64,000 nucleotides of DNA from Onthophagus taurus (lineage: Eukaryota; Arthropoda; Insecta; Coleoptera; Scarabaeidae). Shown here piece by piece: positions 1 through 10,899 of the stretch (position 1 is the first letter of the stretch; each line of letters opens with the position of its first letter). The notes beneath the pieces were generated by a model, which was not told the origin of the DNA, did no database searches, and saw nothing but the letters and a program-made list of their open reading frames with translations. The stretch spans positions 9,493,501 through 9,557,500 of the forward strand of contig NC_091966.1 of NCBI RefSeq assembly GCF_036711975.1, in the 5' to 3' direction. A program made the translations under genes and the position numbers.

Positions 1-175
1 TCGAGTTATTTTGTTTTATGTTTTTCTTTGGCAAATTACTTTATGCTCTTTAAAACCTTATATCTCAGCCAACATTCATTCAAAAAAGCTCTAAATTGGC
101 ACGATTACTCTTGAGATGTTGTCAAACAGATTGTCATTTGTTGTATTAAAGTATCTTAGGTGGTCAAAAATTGAA
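1..175. repeat. Dispersed repeat, copy 1
   Basis: This stretch matches 40305-40482 in the same orientation. Both begin tcgagttattttg, share gctctttaaaacc, and share a longer near-identical block around aaaaaagctctaaattgg and cacgattactctt. I cannot assign a family; no coding sequence is visible. It is probably a non-autonomous element or the untranslated part of one. The window starts inside it, so its left end is unknown. Confidence 0.7.
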
Positions 176-589
176 TTATCGTTTCTCCATATTCAATGGT
201 AAGAAAGTCGAAAATTTTAAATGGAACGCCCCATATTTTTTTACCCTATCAGAAATAGAATTTGATAAAAATGTGGCAAAATTAATTGGCAGAATTAGTT
301 GGTTAGATAGCTCAATTTCAACAAACATCTTTTGAAATTTGAAAAGGCGTAAAATGAAGACCTTTCTGTACTTTATAAGAAACCAACGACACAATATTTT
401 CAAGTAGTGATATACCATCTTTTTTGTTTTCTAAAGTTGTGTCGTTTTCTAAAAAATTTCCTTATACAAAATAAGGTAATTGTAATAGCAATTTATTTCG
501 CGCAGTAGCTATTATAAAACACCAAAGACTTCATAAACTTCACTAAGAATCTATTAATAGTTCAAATATATGTAACATTTAAAAAAACA

Positions 590-770
590 ACACTATAAAT
601 TTTTTTTTTAATTGTATTTCGATCGGGTTTTGAGTGTTTTCGGACCACTGTGTGCCGCCAGTAACGACAAAGTTGTTTGGATTCTGGAGTGACATGACAA
701 ACCTAAGTTTCATCACCGGTCACAATTTCGCTGAAGTATTCATCTCCTTCATCATTGTATCGAGTAAGAA
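590..770 (-). mobile_element. Mariner-type transposase relic
   Basis: Read on the minus strand this short block gives pieces resembling the central catalytic region of mariner transposases (a D-E-T-like step, then VTPESKQ and RHT.), in the order expected around the first catalytic Asp. It is decayed, no full frame survives and no inverted ends were found. The family call rests on pattern memory only. Confidence 0.4.
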
Positions 771-863
771 ATGTTAAAGCACATCCAAGTCGCTTCGTTT
801 TGTAAAGATCCGTGAGCATTTTTGGAATATAATATGCGATAAATTAATTATTTTGTGATGATC

Positions 864-1235
864 TTATGCAATACAGTGGATCAAAACGGTACTTATTTTC
901 CGTAGCAATCCACATTTTTGCACGAGGGTGCTGACTTCATTACAATAAACGTAGCTACCACGTTCAGAGAAGAACTTAATAAATGACTTCCCTCGATGTC
1001 TATACCAAGTGGAAGTAGTTCCAGGAGCAAGGAGATTTCTCTCTTTCAGTCGTGAACCTAACAATTCAGATTTATCTTTAGGTAAACCTAAATCTCTGAA
1101 CAAATCATTTAGTGCAGCCTGATCATACAGAAGCGGCAGAAAATTACAATCTTCATAATCAATTAAATCGATGTATTCAGATTCTCGAAGGTCTTTAATG
1201 TCACAGCCGATATCGTCATCAGTTTTCTTCTCCAA
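864..1235 (-). CDS. Repeat-associated ORF of unknown function
   Basis: A 123-residue open frame with an acidic start and a core reading YDQAALNDLFRDLGLPKDKS, followed by LLGSRLKERNLL and WYRHRG..F. I recognise this core as a sequence family that turns up many times in insect and cnidarian genomes next to transposons; its function is not known to me. The frame has no clear partner exons, sits in repeat-rich DNA next to a mariner relic, and probably is a fragment of a mobile element gene rather than a host gene. The last 20 residues look like read-through. Confidence 0.45.
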   Translation of the reverse strand: MEKKTDDDIGCDIKDLRESEYIDLIDYEDCNFLPLLYDQAALNDLFRDLGLPKDKSELLGSRLKERNLLAPGTTSTWYRHRGKSFIKFFSERGSYVYCNEVSTLVQKCGLLRKISTVLIHCIA

Positions 1236-2024
1236 ATTTGGTGGAATTGGAAGAATATTGTCACATTCAAAAGGGGAGGGTTTCGAAACATTTGCTATAT
1301 TCGGATACTACTTTGGAAAATAGCAGTCATCCTGACTGAAAAGTTGACACCAAAACATTGGTGTTCTGAAATGTATTGTTGTTATTGTACTCTTGGTATT
1401 ATTTGTCTTACATGATTTATCTTAATTAGAAATTGATATCTTCAAGTAATTTTCGTAAAACATTTTGACATTCTCATTAATATAAATTGTTTGCTTGGCA
1501 AACACTTTCGGGAGTTCACAGTGAAGAAGAAATATCATGAGAACTACTCATACTCATACCATGTATAGTGTTCAACTTCAAGGGTCATAACTTATAAAGG
1601 AAAAATAGTACAGCGGCGTTCAATAGTGCATTTTGAAGGCCAAGGATAGTACCGAGTGATGTAATAGATAAAATAAAGCAAAAAGATTTTGTGTATTATT
1701 ATTCTTGTACATAACCTCGGATATCTCAAAATCATGATGTGATGGTTCAATTTTGAGCTCGGATTCTGATTCCACGCAGAATATTACATCGGAAATGATC
1801 GTCAGCCAACTAACAACAATCAACACCCTTTTTATTCGGATTATAATTCTACAAAGAAAATTACGTCGGAATGACTCAGCTGATCGACAACAAAACCTTG
1901 CAGATCTTTGCAGATTTTATTGAAACTAATAATATACTTATGAAATTTAGAATATCATTAAAATAATTGATTTTATTTAGCAATTAATTTAATTTGAAAT
2001 AAAAGTACTTTAAATTAAGTAATT
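1236..2024. other. Intergenic, no gene seen
   Basis: AT-rich sequence between the repeat-associated frame and the 3' end of the channel gene. It should contain the 3' untranslated region of the minus-strand channel gene (just below 2025). I see no coding pattern, array or inverted ends. Confidence 0.5.
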
Positions 2025-4028
2025 TCATTGTAACTGAACTCTCATTGTAGCTTCTAATTGTTGTTTTCGATGAATTTCTTCCATAACTTTGGTGTTTTCT
2101 CTCCTTCTCTCAGCTTTACTTTCCATTTTTCGGTACAATTCGGGTAAATTTTCTTTAATCTGTTGATAAAAATCGTTCTTATCCAATCGATAAACCTCTG
2201 TTATTTCCAAAGCCACCACATTGGCGATATTGGTTTTCTCTTGAGTGATTAATCCGACCTCACCAAAATAACTTCCATCCTCTAGATGGCATATTTCTCT
2301 TCCAGACGCGCTATAAACGCATACTGTTCCTGTGTTAATAAAGTACATTCCCGTAGCTGGAGCTCCGGCCGTCATAATTTGATCACCTGGAAGAAAAACT
2401 TCCAACTTCATATTTGCTATAATGTTTGACATTATATCATCGGGTAGTTCTCTTAAAAACGTGACGTTTTTTGCCATCATTGTCGTTGCGTGCATTACTA
2501 CTTCATGTTGAAGGCGTTCTTAAAAAATGATATATTAGAAAGATTAAAAAAATAATTCAATAATAAAAACTTGATAATAAAGTGATAACTGTGGCTTCTC
2601 GGCAATAAGATTTTCCGAGGCTAAACTCATAATAATCGACGAGTTTTTGTTGCATTTTTAATGGAATCTGTTTGTGTCTCATGTATTTGTTTAATTGATT
2701 CATAACGGATTCATAACGAATGTCGGCGTTGTCTATTCGAAACAAAGTTTGGATGAAAAGAACTAGAAAAAAAAATTATACAATTTTTCATTACATTTAT
2801 TTTAAACAAACCTAACGCAAAACACCAAAAGAAGTAACCAATTAAACTTGTAAGAATATATGTGAAAATATGATGTAAAGCATTAATTCGATGATTGTTG
2901 CTTGTAATACCTAAAAGAAATAAAAATATAATTAACAATTTATTTAAAAAAATATATAATTTAATTTCGAGTTGGTTACAAAAAAGGTATCTTGCAGCGG
3001 TGTAAAGTGATTCATAATAAATTTCAATGTCGGTTTCGTTGTTAGGCTGAATATCAATTTTAGCAACACCCCAATTTTTACAAGTCGGTTCATATTTTGT
3101 AAACAACACAGTGTAACGAGTCGTGATTGGAATAAAACATCCAAACCAATGTAACGTTACAACAAAAGTAATAAAAAATTTTAAGTGCACTAAGTACCAT
3201 CGATGAACAATATAAAAATTCTATGAAAACGATCAAATAAGTTATACATATTAAAATAAAAACAATAAAAAAGTATTACCTCAAAAACATGTCCAGAATA
3301 AACCAATAAACTTTTCAATCTTAACATTTTTAATAGAAATAAAGTGGATATGTATGTAGGATAAGTATTTTGCTTATCAAGCAAACAACCCAACAAAGCA
3401 AAAATAAGAAATGGAAAAGTTGAAATACTTTCCAAATAAAAATCCAAACTTTTTAAATAATGACTAAAAGAATGCATTAATTTAAAATATATTCCAAAAT
3501 TTATATCGAATAATATAAATTACCGTCTTATCATCTTAGGGTCTAGGACGACCGCTTTTAAGTGATCAATTGTGTATCCGGTAAAAAATCTCATTCCAAA
3601 ATCGATCAAACAAATTAAATTACAGAATATTGTCGTACAAAGTAACCTTATACTACCGAATGCCACGTTTAAAGGTGTTACAATTAAAAGAAATGTCATA
3701 ACTATTGACATAAATAACTCCCAATGTTTTCTAATAAATTAAAAAAGCAAGTGAGGAAAATACATTTTTTAACCAAATTTGTAGTGGAAAACCTGAATTT
3801 ACTAAAAGGATGGATGATATACCAGTGCTCTGAGTTTATGTGTTCGATTCGAGCGACACGAATAGCGCTGTATGTTCGATAGTATAAACGTGCTAAGGGA
3901 TGGTTAAAAGACATTAAAATACTTAATTGGTGGCGTCTGATAAATTTTTCTCGAAACGTCGCAAATTTTGGGAGTCTTTGTAACTCTTTCTCGTCATTTT
4001 CTAATGTACAATGATGAGTTTTCCTCAT
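2025..4028 (-). CDS. Divergent HCN/CNG-family channel, complete
   Basis: A six-helix cyclic-nucleotide-gated channel relative for the plasma membrane. Exons (minus): 4028-3793, 3730-3524, 3463-3280, 3220-2980, 2910-2812, 2762-2571, 2518-2025. All have GT..AG ends, phases agree, total 1,653 nt, 550 residues. The N-terminus has the HCN-type block ending HPFSKFR. S1-S2 lie near residues 80-145. S3-S4 lie near 150-205, and S4 has only K193, R196 and K198 instead of the usual long Arg/Lys ladder. S5 contains LHWFGC. The pore helix reads AARYLFC, then I-T-S-N-N at 291-295 where HCN channels have I-G-Y-G. S6 and the C-linker (KLVDYYE) follow, then a cNMP-binding domain with PGDQI and DGSYFGEVGL. In the phosphate cassette the Arg/Thr pair is replaced (TNIANVVA near 482). 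The intron at 2979-2911 is 69 nt, in frame and stop-free, so retention is possible; GYG is absent either way. Start ATG chosen because it precedes the conserved N-terminal block. Confidence 0.85.
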
Positions 4029-4029
4029 G

Positions 4030-4390
4030 TATGAAACGGTTTTTAACTACTTTATATTGTCGTGCACTTTTTAACTATTGATTGATTTATTTGGATTTAT
4101 TAATGTTTCTATGACAAATGTCACCGCTCTCTATGTTATACTTTTCAAAAATCAAAACCAAAATAACAAAGAAATATTGTGCCATAAGAATAAATTCTAC
4201 CTGCATTTTGATCCTTACTCAATAATAGTGATAAAATTTAATTTCATTCATGTCTCAAACTCCTGAAATATATCCTGAAAAATCCTGAATATATCTGCTA
4301 CCATATTAGGATTACAAGTTTCCCATCTTTGTCAGTAACTTGAAGTGTTGTATCATTTTAGGACTCTTTTCAATTTACTTCCCGTACAGT
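4030..4390. other. Upstream region of channel gene
   Basis: This holds the 5' flank and probable promoter of the minus-strand channel gene. An AT-rich open frame on the plus strand (4078-4266) has no recognisable motif and is taken as chance. No clear TATA or initiator could be assigned. Confidence 0.4.
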
Positions 4391-4394
4391 TCGG

Positions 4395-4835
4395 CTTGAG
4401 TAAAGCCGGGTTTTCATTAGTAGATTAGTGGTAGAGTAACTAGCCTACTTTTAAGCCGATCCAACTTTATTTAGTTTGGTAGAGTAGCTGTTTTCACTTA
4501 AATTGAAAATAGTATGGTACAGAAGGTGTCGAGAATGAACTCTGGTCATCGTCGTTTTGCCTTAAGAAAATATGTACGAAAAGCTGCCGAATTAGTATGT
4601 GCAGCTGATCTTTTGCTTGAAGAAGTAACTGTAGCTGTTAATAAGAACAAAATAGAACCAAGAAACTGGATAAGAAACAGGCATAGGCTCGGGGCTTCTT
4701 CAGTTCTCTTAACTGAACGTGCTTTAGAAGATATGGAAGAGTACAAATTGTGTCTGCGAATGACACCAGAACATTTTGAGCAGCTTGTTAATTTCATTGT
4801 TATTAACAGCTTGCTAACATACTGCAGCTAATACA
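4395..4835 (+). mobile_element. PIF/Harbinger fragment (HARBI1-like N-terminus)
   Basis: The frame at 4514-4831 has the N-terminal pattern of Harbinger nucleases: PRNWIRNRHRLGASSVLL, then E..LEDMEEYK, then LRMTPEHFEQLV. These are the residues just before the DDE nuclease domain. The nuclease part itself is missing; the frame ends after about 95 matching residues. Upstream, 4395-4500 contains GGGTTTTCATTAGTAG and a second gctgttttcactta that look like the subterminal repeats of such elements. Expected 3-bp target duplications were not established. Dead. Confidence 0.7.
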
Positions 4836-5545
4836 TTTCCTCAACTACTTCTAATTTTGATGTGTCAGAATTCCCTTTAAAACTCCAAAACACCAGTGCA
4901 ATATTTCAGTGGCAGGAAATAAAGACTTCACAATTTCCTAATCCAGATTTCAAAAAAAGTATATACTACAGTTGCCACTCTCATTAATTACCGAATTTAA
5001 TAATTCTTTTATCTTCTATAATTATATGTAGCAGCAAGCAAAGTGAAGGGTTCTTCAACTTAGTGTCTTATATAGTTCATAAATCTTCGAAATAATTGCT
5101 GGGTTGTACATTTTGTAGTATAACATTTAAAAAAATGAAACTTATAAACATATTCACTCTTTTCTCTACTTTTGAGTTCTTGTTATTTTCAAACCATTAT
5201 TTAAGGTAAAAAAAATTAAAATCGTTAAATTTAAAAAGTTGAAATGTTATCAACTTTTTAATTTCCTCTACGAAAAGGTTATCACGTTTTGTTTGAAACC
5301 CACGTGGTTCTAGTTTTTACAAAAATTCCTATTATTATATCTAATTTTCCGCATTAGATCTAATTTTAAAGATACAAAAAATTAATAACACCAATTCAAA
5401 ATACAGAAATGTTGTGTACACAAAATGAAAATGCATCTTTCCTGGTGCTTTAAACATTTAAAACAACACAGGTTACCGGCAACTAGAGCGTGATAGTCGT
5501 TATCTCGTGGTCCATTTGGACTTTATTCAACTGAATAGGTCATAT
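4836..5545. other. No gene seen
   Basis: AT-rich spacer between the Harbinger fragment and the promoter of the small peptide gene. Some short open stretches near 4840-5030 may be eroded transposon sequence; nothing recognisable. Confidence 0.4.
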
Positions 5546-5548
5546 TCA

Positions 5549-5583
5549 TATATAAACAGATGCGGAGAGTTCCTTGTATCAGT
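5549..5583 (+). promoter_or_regulatory. TATA box and initiator of peptide gene
   Basis: TATATAAA at 5549-5556 is followed by the arthropod initiator TCAGT at 5579-5583, so the expected start base (A, 5581) lies 30 bp after the TATAAA. This is textbook spacing for insect focused promoters, which are typical of highly or tissue-specifically expressed genes. The ATG of the next gene is 74 bp downstream, giving a short 5' UTR. Confidence 0.75.
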
Positions 5584-5654
5584 TAGTAACCGAATTCGAT
5601 CGGTATTACATTAAAATTTACTTTTAATAAGAAAAGACGTGAGAAGCAAAAAAA

Positions 5655-6063
5655 ATGATTTTTAAGTTAAAGGTAAATTTCTTTCTAACTTAAAAAAAAC
5701 TGGAAGAAATTTAGATTTATTTAAATCATCGTTTAATTTTGTTTGTAGGGATTATTACTTTTAGTTTGCTTCTCAATTACTATTTTAATGATTTGTGAGT
5801 TTACAACCGCAAGGCCATCGGATGGTTATAAAGCTTATATTCCGTCGCTCTGTGCAGAAGATGTAAGTAAATTTCGATTGTTATTAAATGAGTAATTAAT
5901 TTGTGTTTTTTTTAAGGCAGATCAACTTTATATCTGTCAAAAATGTGCAAAAATTACGAAATCTAACGCTGTTTATCCGGATTGTTGCTTAAAGAAAGAT
6001 GACGTTTTTATGTGGTGTTCGAGGTTTATTCAATATGGACATACACCTAAGAAGGATAAATAG
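5655..6063 (+). CDS. Secreted six-cysteine peptide precursor
   Basis: Three exons, 5655-5672, 5749-5862 and 5917-6063, all phase 0, give 92 residues. Residues 1-27 form a signal peptide (charged MIFKLK, then a long hydrophobic stretch ending near TTA). The mature part, about 65 residues, begins RPSDGYKAY and has six Cys at 41, 51, 54, 67, 68 and 78, spacing C-x9-C-x2-C-x12-CC-x9-C, enough for three disulfides. The C-terminus is basic (TPKKDK). There is no internal dibasic cleavage pattern for short amidated peptides: GHT follows the Tyr, so no amidation site. A strong TATA/initiator precedes it. I do not recognise the family. It may be a hormone-like or defence peptide; a small secreted structural protein is also possible. 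The exon model is firm because splice sites, phases and promoter all agree. Confidence 0.8.
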
Positions 6064-6364
6064 ACTTCAGATGTTTAATTTAGTTATGTGCAACAAACAA
6101 ATTAAACGAAGAATCTTCAGAAGACAAGAAAAAGAGAAAAGAATTTTTGTTCGAAAATGTATCCCAGATGTTAACTTTATCCATACGCAATATGTTATGA
6201 TGTATCTAAGGGGTTTATTTTATTATTAACATAGGAACTTACACGTGATAAATTATTGTGTTATTTCCATTAAGCCATAACAGTTATAGTTTTTACAAGC
6301 ACTGATATGTACATATTTATTTTTTTTTTTTATTTTTTATATTTATTTGTGAGATACACTTGTT

Positions 6365-6482
6365 TAGCTCCTTGTTAATCAAGTAAAGGAGCTACAATCC
6401 GGCTGTGAAAATTTTGTTACTAATAAATTAATGATCCTAATCTGTTTTTCTTGCTTTCAACACACCGCAAGAATGCGGTGTT
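6365..6482 (+). other. Two small hairpins in probable 3' UTR
   Basis: Downstream of the peptide gene, TAGCTCCTT (6367-6375) and AAGGAGCTA form a 9-bp stem with a 12-nt loop. Near 6462-6481 ACACCGCA-agaa-TGCGGTGT forms a perfect 8-bp stem with a 4-nt loop, followed by a T-run. AATAAA occurs at about 6422. They may be part of the 3' end of the transcript; no function is shown. Confidence 0.35.
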
Positions 6483-6939
6483 TTACCTTCATATTACGCA
6501 CGTTTTTTTTAAGTTAATATTCATTTTTTAACAAACAAGGTAAAAATTGTTTTTAGTTGTAAAATAAAATATTACAGTTAATTTGACCTCGTAAACTTGA
6601 TACAATTCTTCCTGGTTCCGTATTTAAATTTATTTATTAAAGGTACTTTAAGTGAGTATTTAAAAAAAGTTATTTACTTCAGAAGAAATGGAATCATCAT
6701 TTATGTTTTAAATTTAAAGTGTTATATAACGTTAACTTGAAAATATTGATCAGTATGAATAAGTTTTAATAATAACTTATAACAAGAAATTAAATTTGTT
6801 ACCGATACTTTTAGGATTTTTAGTCGATGAGCCAAAATCTTTTACCATTTAGGATACCATTATATTTTTAGTATTTTCGGAAATATCCGAATCAGTTTCA
6901 TTAATTTAAATTTGTAATTTGTTAATATAGAATGATTAG
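6483..6939. other. No gene seen
   Basis: AT-rich spacer; no coding, repeat or inverted pattern recognised. Confidence 0.4.
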
Positions 6940-7530
6940 GGTCGCTAGTGCTTAATAGATGGAGAACTAACCAGCAGAATCCAGGATATCGAAGAAAACA
7001 GAACACCGTGCGTATATGGAATCATGCTAGAACTTGTGCAGATGGTTGAAACGAAGCTTATATGTAGACTGCATAAAATAATATGGCAAGGACAACGTAT
7101 GCCGAAGAAATTGAACATGGGAATCATCTGCCCGATAAATAAGAATGGGGATTCGTGTCTTTGATTAAAATATACTCCGTAAAACATTCAGACCAGTGAC
7201 AGAGGAGGAGGGATCACGAAGAAGAATGAATTTTGAGCTTTAGGACTTAATAGGAGGCGAAGACGTCATACGATTTATCAAATCACAAGACTCAAGTGGG
7301 CTGGACACATTGCAAGAATACAGAAGGGAAGAGCTACAAGTATAATCTTAAAGGTGACCATGATAGGTACAAGAAGTAGGGGCAGATCACGTGTGTGATG
7401 GAAGGATAGGGTGAAGGAGCAAAAATTTTGAAGATCAAGAATTGGAACAGGGTTGCTGACAACCAAATTAACTGGAAGAGGATGTGTAGCGTTAAAAGAA
7501 GAAAAGCAATACTTTTGAAACAATATATTG
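6940..7530 (+). mobile_element. Decayed non-LTR retrotransposon (LINE) ORF2 piece
   Basis: In shifting plus-strand frames one can read typical LINE pieces: GIMLELVQ, IIWQGQRMPK.LNMGIICPI (RT block 1), then after a gap LKWAGHIARIQKGRATS, GRSRV.WKDRVKEQ and W/TTKLTGRGCVALKE, the usual C-terminal tail of RTE/CR1-like elements. The middle of the RT is missing, so this is an internally deleted, multiply broken copy. Confidence 0.7.
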
Positions 7531-8220
7531 AAAAAAAAGCAGAAAAGCTGTTTGACTTTGTCTATCTTAACGAAACTTTTGGATTTTTGTGAGAGAATCT
7601 CATTAAAAGGTTGGCATGATGAAGATAAAAAGTCTGTTAGTAAAGAATCTCATTTAAGAAGGGAAAAGATATGTCCAGAAAGAAAATATGTTTTTTTTGA
7701 ATTTTAATTTAAACAATTTATAGGTATGTAATTCTGCATATCAGCTAGTAGTGGATTTATACTGGGCGCAGATCTGTTATTTTCTCAACGTCTAAATCAG
7801 CAGATTATTAGATTAACACTGACCTTTTCAATACAACATTACAAAATGTATAGCTCACTCCTAGGATTAAATACTGAAATGTTAGAGTTTTGAATCGAAA
7901 TAGTGTTTTTTTGTTTCTTTTTTAGCGTGTTTTGTATTTTATAAATATTTTGTTTCAAAAAAACACGTATTTTCTCAAATTTTATAATATTATTTGGTGT
8001 CCAATTGAAATAAAGTCCCTTTTTTATAATTATAATTAAATTATATCTGTTTATAACCGTCTATTTGGTTGCCTATTCTTTCAAAAAAAATGCTGTAATC
8101 TAAGTCCTAGGTTCAAATATTTGGAATTAGTGTTTTGCAAAACAACTAAGCTCTTGAATTCTAAGACTCTGAACTCTATTTCAATAACATATTTATTTCT
8201 ACATTTTGCATAATTAAATA
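7531..8220. other. No gene seen
   Basis: AT-rich spacer between the LINE piece and a pogo-type element. No recognisable content. Confidence 0.35.
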
Positions 8221-8830
8221 CAGTGAAATTCCCCTAACTCGAAACACTAAGAGAGTGGAAAAAAACTTCGAGTTATGGAGAATTCGAGTTAGAGAAAAAT
8301 TAGTAGAATTTCAGCTCTAAAGATAAACATTAGAAATGTACTTTTCTAATACGTATATTTAAAACAGAAACCTTAATACTATTGTAAGTAGAAAATTAAT
8401 CAAGTTTTTTAAAGTAATCCGTAATTTTCTTTTGGCTTAAATTAAAAGCTTCTATTAAATGTAAAGAATTACGAATATTATGTGGAACATTCTCTCTTGA
8501 TAACACAAAGGTTTTATGCTTTCTAAGATAGAAATAAGCTTCATCAAATGTAGACACAGCGATAAGTATTTCATTTTCAAGATTATCATAACCCTCATCT
8601 GATTCTGAAATAATAAGAACATTAGGTTTGTTTTGGTTCAAGAGTCTGTAGTTTCTGAGCCTGAGTCTATGTGGTTTGATTCTATAGTTAAAATTACTTA
8701 CAAAACAGATTCGAATATTTTATTCTTTGGTAAATTCGACTTATAGAAGTAAAAGTTGAAGAAATTCCATAGTAGTTCAGTTCGAGTTACAGAGAAATTC
8801 TAGTTAATAAAGTTCGACTCGAATAACAAA
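8221..8830 (-). mobile_element. Pogo/Tigger element remnant with transposase C-terminus
   Basis: The left end begins CAGTGAAATTCCCCTAACTC, the style of pogo/Tigger termini. Inside, the minus frame 8641-8396 (81 residues) ends with LSQKKITDYFKKLD, matching the C-terminal tail of Tigger/jerky-type transposases (DEA...LR....K.ITDYF). The right part contains ttcgagttacagagaaatt and is eroded. Only the tail of the transposase survives. Related terminal sequence also occurs at 45575-45660. Confidence 0.65.
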
Positions 8831-10200
8831 ACAATGTTTTATTTCGGTGTCACTACTATTAATATCGTCTCATTCATCATTCACAGGAGCAATCATCCAA
8901 TGATTTTTCTGTACAAATCATTCATCAAGATAGACTCTTACAATTGCAAATTCTTCTCATCCCTCAGTCTATGAAAGCACATAGCTGATTTAGCTTTCCC
9001 ACCCACTCCTAACATGATAACACGCGTTACTTATTTCAACAAACATTCTTTATGGAGAATCAAAATTACCATCAGTTAATTTCAATATTTTAGTGCTCAT
9101 CAAATTATAGCACAAACTTAAGTAATATTTATATTTTTAAAAAATTGACGGTTTTCAAAGATTGCCAAATATTCCCAATAATTTGTAATACATTTTCAGT
9201 AATTTCCATGTATTAGCCGAGCATTTTCAAGGATTTATAAATGTTTCCAAAGAATATTCTAGAAAAACATTTCCTAGAATACAGAATGTCTAAGTATTTT
9301 TATGATTTATTATAGGTACTTAATTATTCTTAATAAACTTAAAATTGCTGAATAGATTCCAGTATCCAAGATTTCTAGTAGTGAAGTTGAAATACATCTG
9401 AATTTTCAACAATTTTGAAAATATATCTAAGAATTCCTAGAGGGTTTCGAATAGATTTCCAAGCAAGATTTGATAAATATTTAGCTATGTTCGAAGATTT
9501 GAAAGGATAAAAAGGTTTCTAAAATTTAGATATATTTCCAAAAGTATATAGAAAAATTTTGGCAGATTTACACCAATTTTCTAGGACATCCACAGATTTA
9601 TGACAATTAATTAAAGCTTTCAAAATTGTTACATTTTACTTGGTATCTAATCTATGAATTATACAATCTTAATAAAATTTAACTGTAAATCAATCACTTT
9701 ACTTACGATGTTTTGCAAACTTGTTTATATTAACTTTCTCACCTTGAGGACATTTTACGTAAAACTTTGTTGTATTTCCTTTTATGATATCCAGACTTTA
9801 ATTATTACAAAAGATGGAAATTGAATTCAAAAATTTTTGGTCAACTACCATAAAGAACGATAAGATAACCTAACTTATCTTATAGCTGAAATTATACAGC
9901 GTACAAAAACTTAAATTCCTTTTACTTCAATTATTCTCGTCGTGGAATTTTAAAACAAACTTTTAAGTTTGCAATAAACAAAACCGTAAAAACCACATAA
10001 ATCACAGAATTGAACATAAAAAAATTATTTCTTTGAAACGAGACGAGAATTCATTTCGATTACTGGAAATGATTTTCTTGTTTACGATTATCGTGAGATT
10101 TCATAAGTTTATTTATTCAAAATTGTTTGTGTATCAAAACGGTTTGAAAATCCATAAGTATAATAAATAACATAAGTATATTATAGCCATATCAACAGAT
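8831..10200. other. No gene seen; degenerate AT-rich repeats
   Basis: Around 9150-9560 short phrases such as atttccaag, tttccaaag and cctagaa recur irregularly, suggesting an old degenerate minisatellite. No reading frame or inverted repeat could be supported. Confidence 0.35.
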
Positions 10201-10231
10201 CTCTACTGTTATTCAACGGCGACAAAACGTT

Positions 10232-10374
10232 TATAAAATGTGTACCGTGCATATTGGTGGGGTTATTTTTACCAGACCATTGTACCAATACAATAAGAAT
10301 ACGAGGAAGAGGAAAGAAACGTGAAAAAGTGAATTATTAAAGTGACAAAAAGTTATAAATATGGTTCGAAAATT
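10232..10374 (+). CDS. Probable first exon of the upstream Tret1-like gene
   Basis: ATGGTTCGAAAATT at 10361-10374 is followed by a consensus donor, GTAAGTAA. Joined to the exon beginning at 21225 it reads MVRKF then MMDTSS in frame. A TATAAA at 10232-10237 could serve the transcript. The resulting first intron would be 10.8 kb and filled with satellites and transposons. The join is inference: splice phase and donor quality support it, but no protein similarity can be judged on five residues. Only the last 14 nt would be coding. Confidence 0.4.
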
Positions 10375-10899
10375 GTAAGTAACTATTTTTAGTAATTATA
10401 TCATAATTTATTTATTCAATATAATAAGATTAATAAATAAATAATATTATAAATTTATTATTTTGGTTATTTTCTTTTAACTTTTTTGTTTAATTAAAAA
10501 TTTCGGACAAACTAGCTTCTAAAGTAAACAAGAAATTAAAATTATTTGCTGATTTATTTGATTTTCTTTTCGCATCTTTATGGATTATTAAAGTACTTAC
10601 TGATTCCTAACATTTCAACAAGTGTCTCAAAAAATTTACAATAATCTCTCAATAAACGATAAAATTAATACGATCCTGTTTTGCTTGCTTATTATTAGAA
10701 GTCAAAAAATCCAGAAAGATGGAAAAAGAAAGTTAAACATTTGTCTCTTATTCTTGTTTTGCCTTCTTATCATTCGTCCTTTCATATTTCTCTACGGTTA
10801 CTTTTTCGTATTTAACATATTTATAAAAAATAGAAAGCAGAAAAAAAAATTATAAAGAATAGATATAATTAGTTTCAGGAACTACATTACCACCTACAA

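Noticed and set aside
4078-4266. 62-codon plus-strand frame upstream of the channel gene
   Set aside because: No motif, biased AT-rich codons, lies in the channel gene's promoter flank.
10622-10855. 77-codon hydrophobic open frame after the first Tret1 donor
   Set aside because: Low-complexity AT-rich sequence with no homologous look; such frames are common in DNA this AT-rich.
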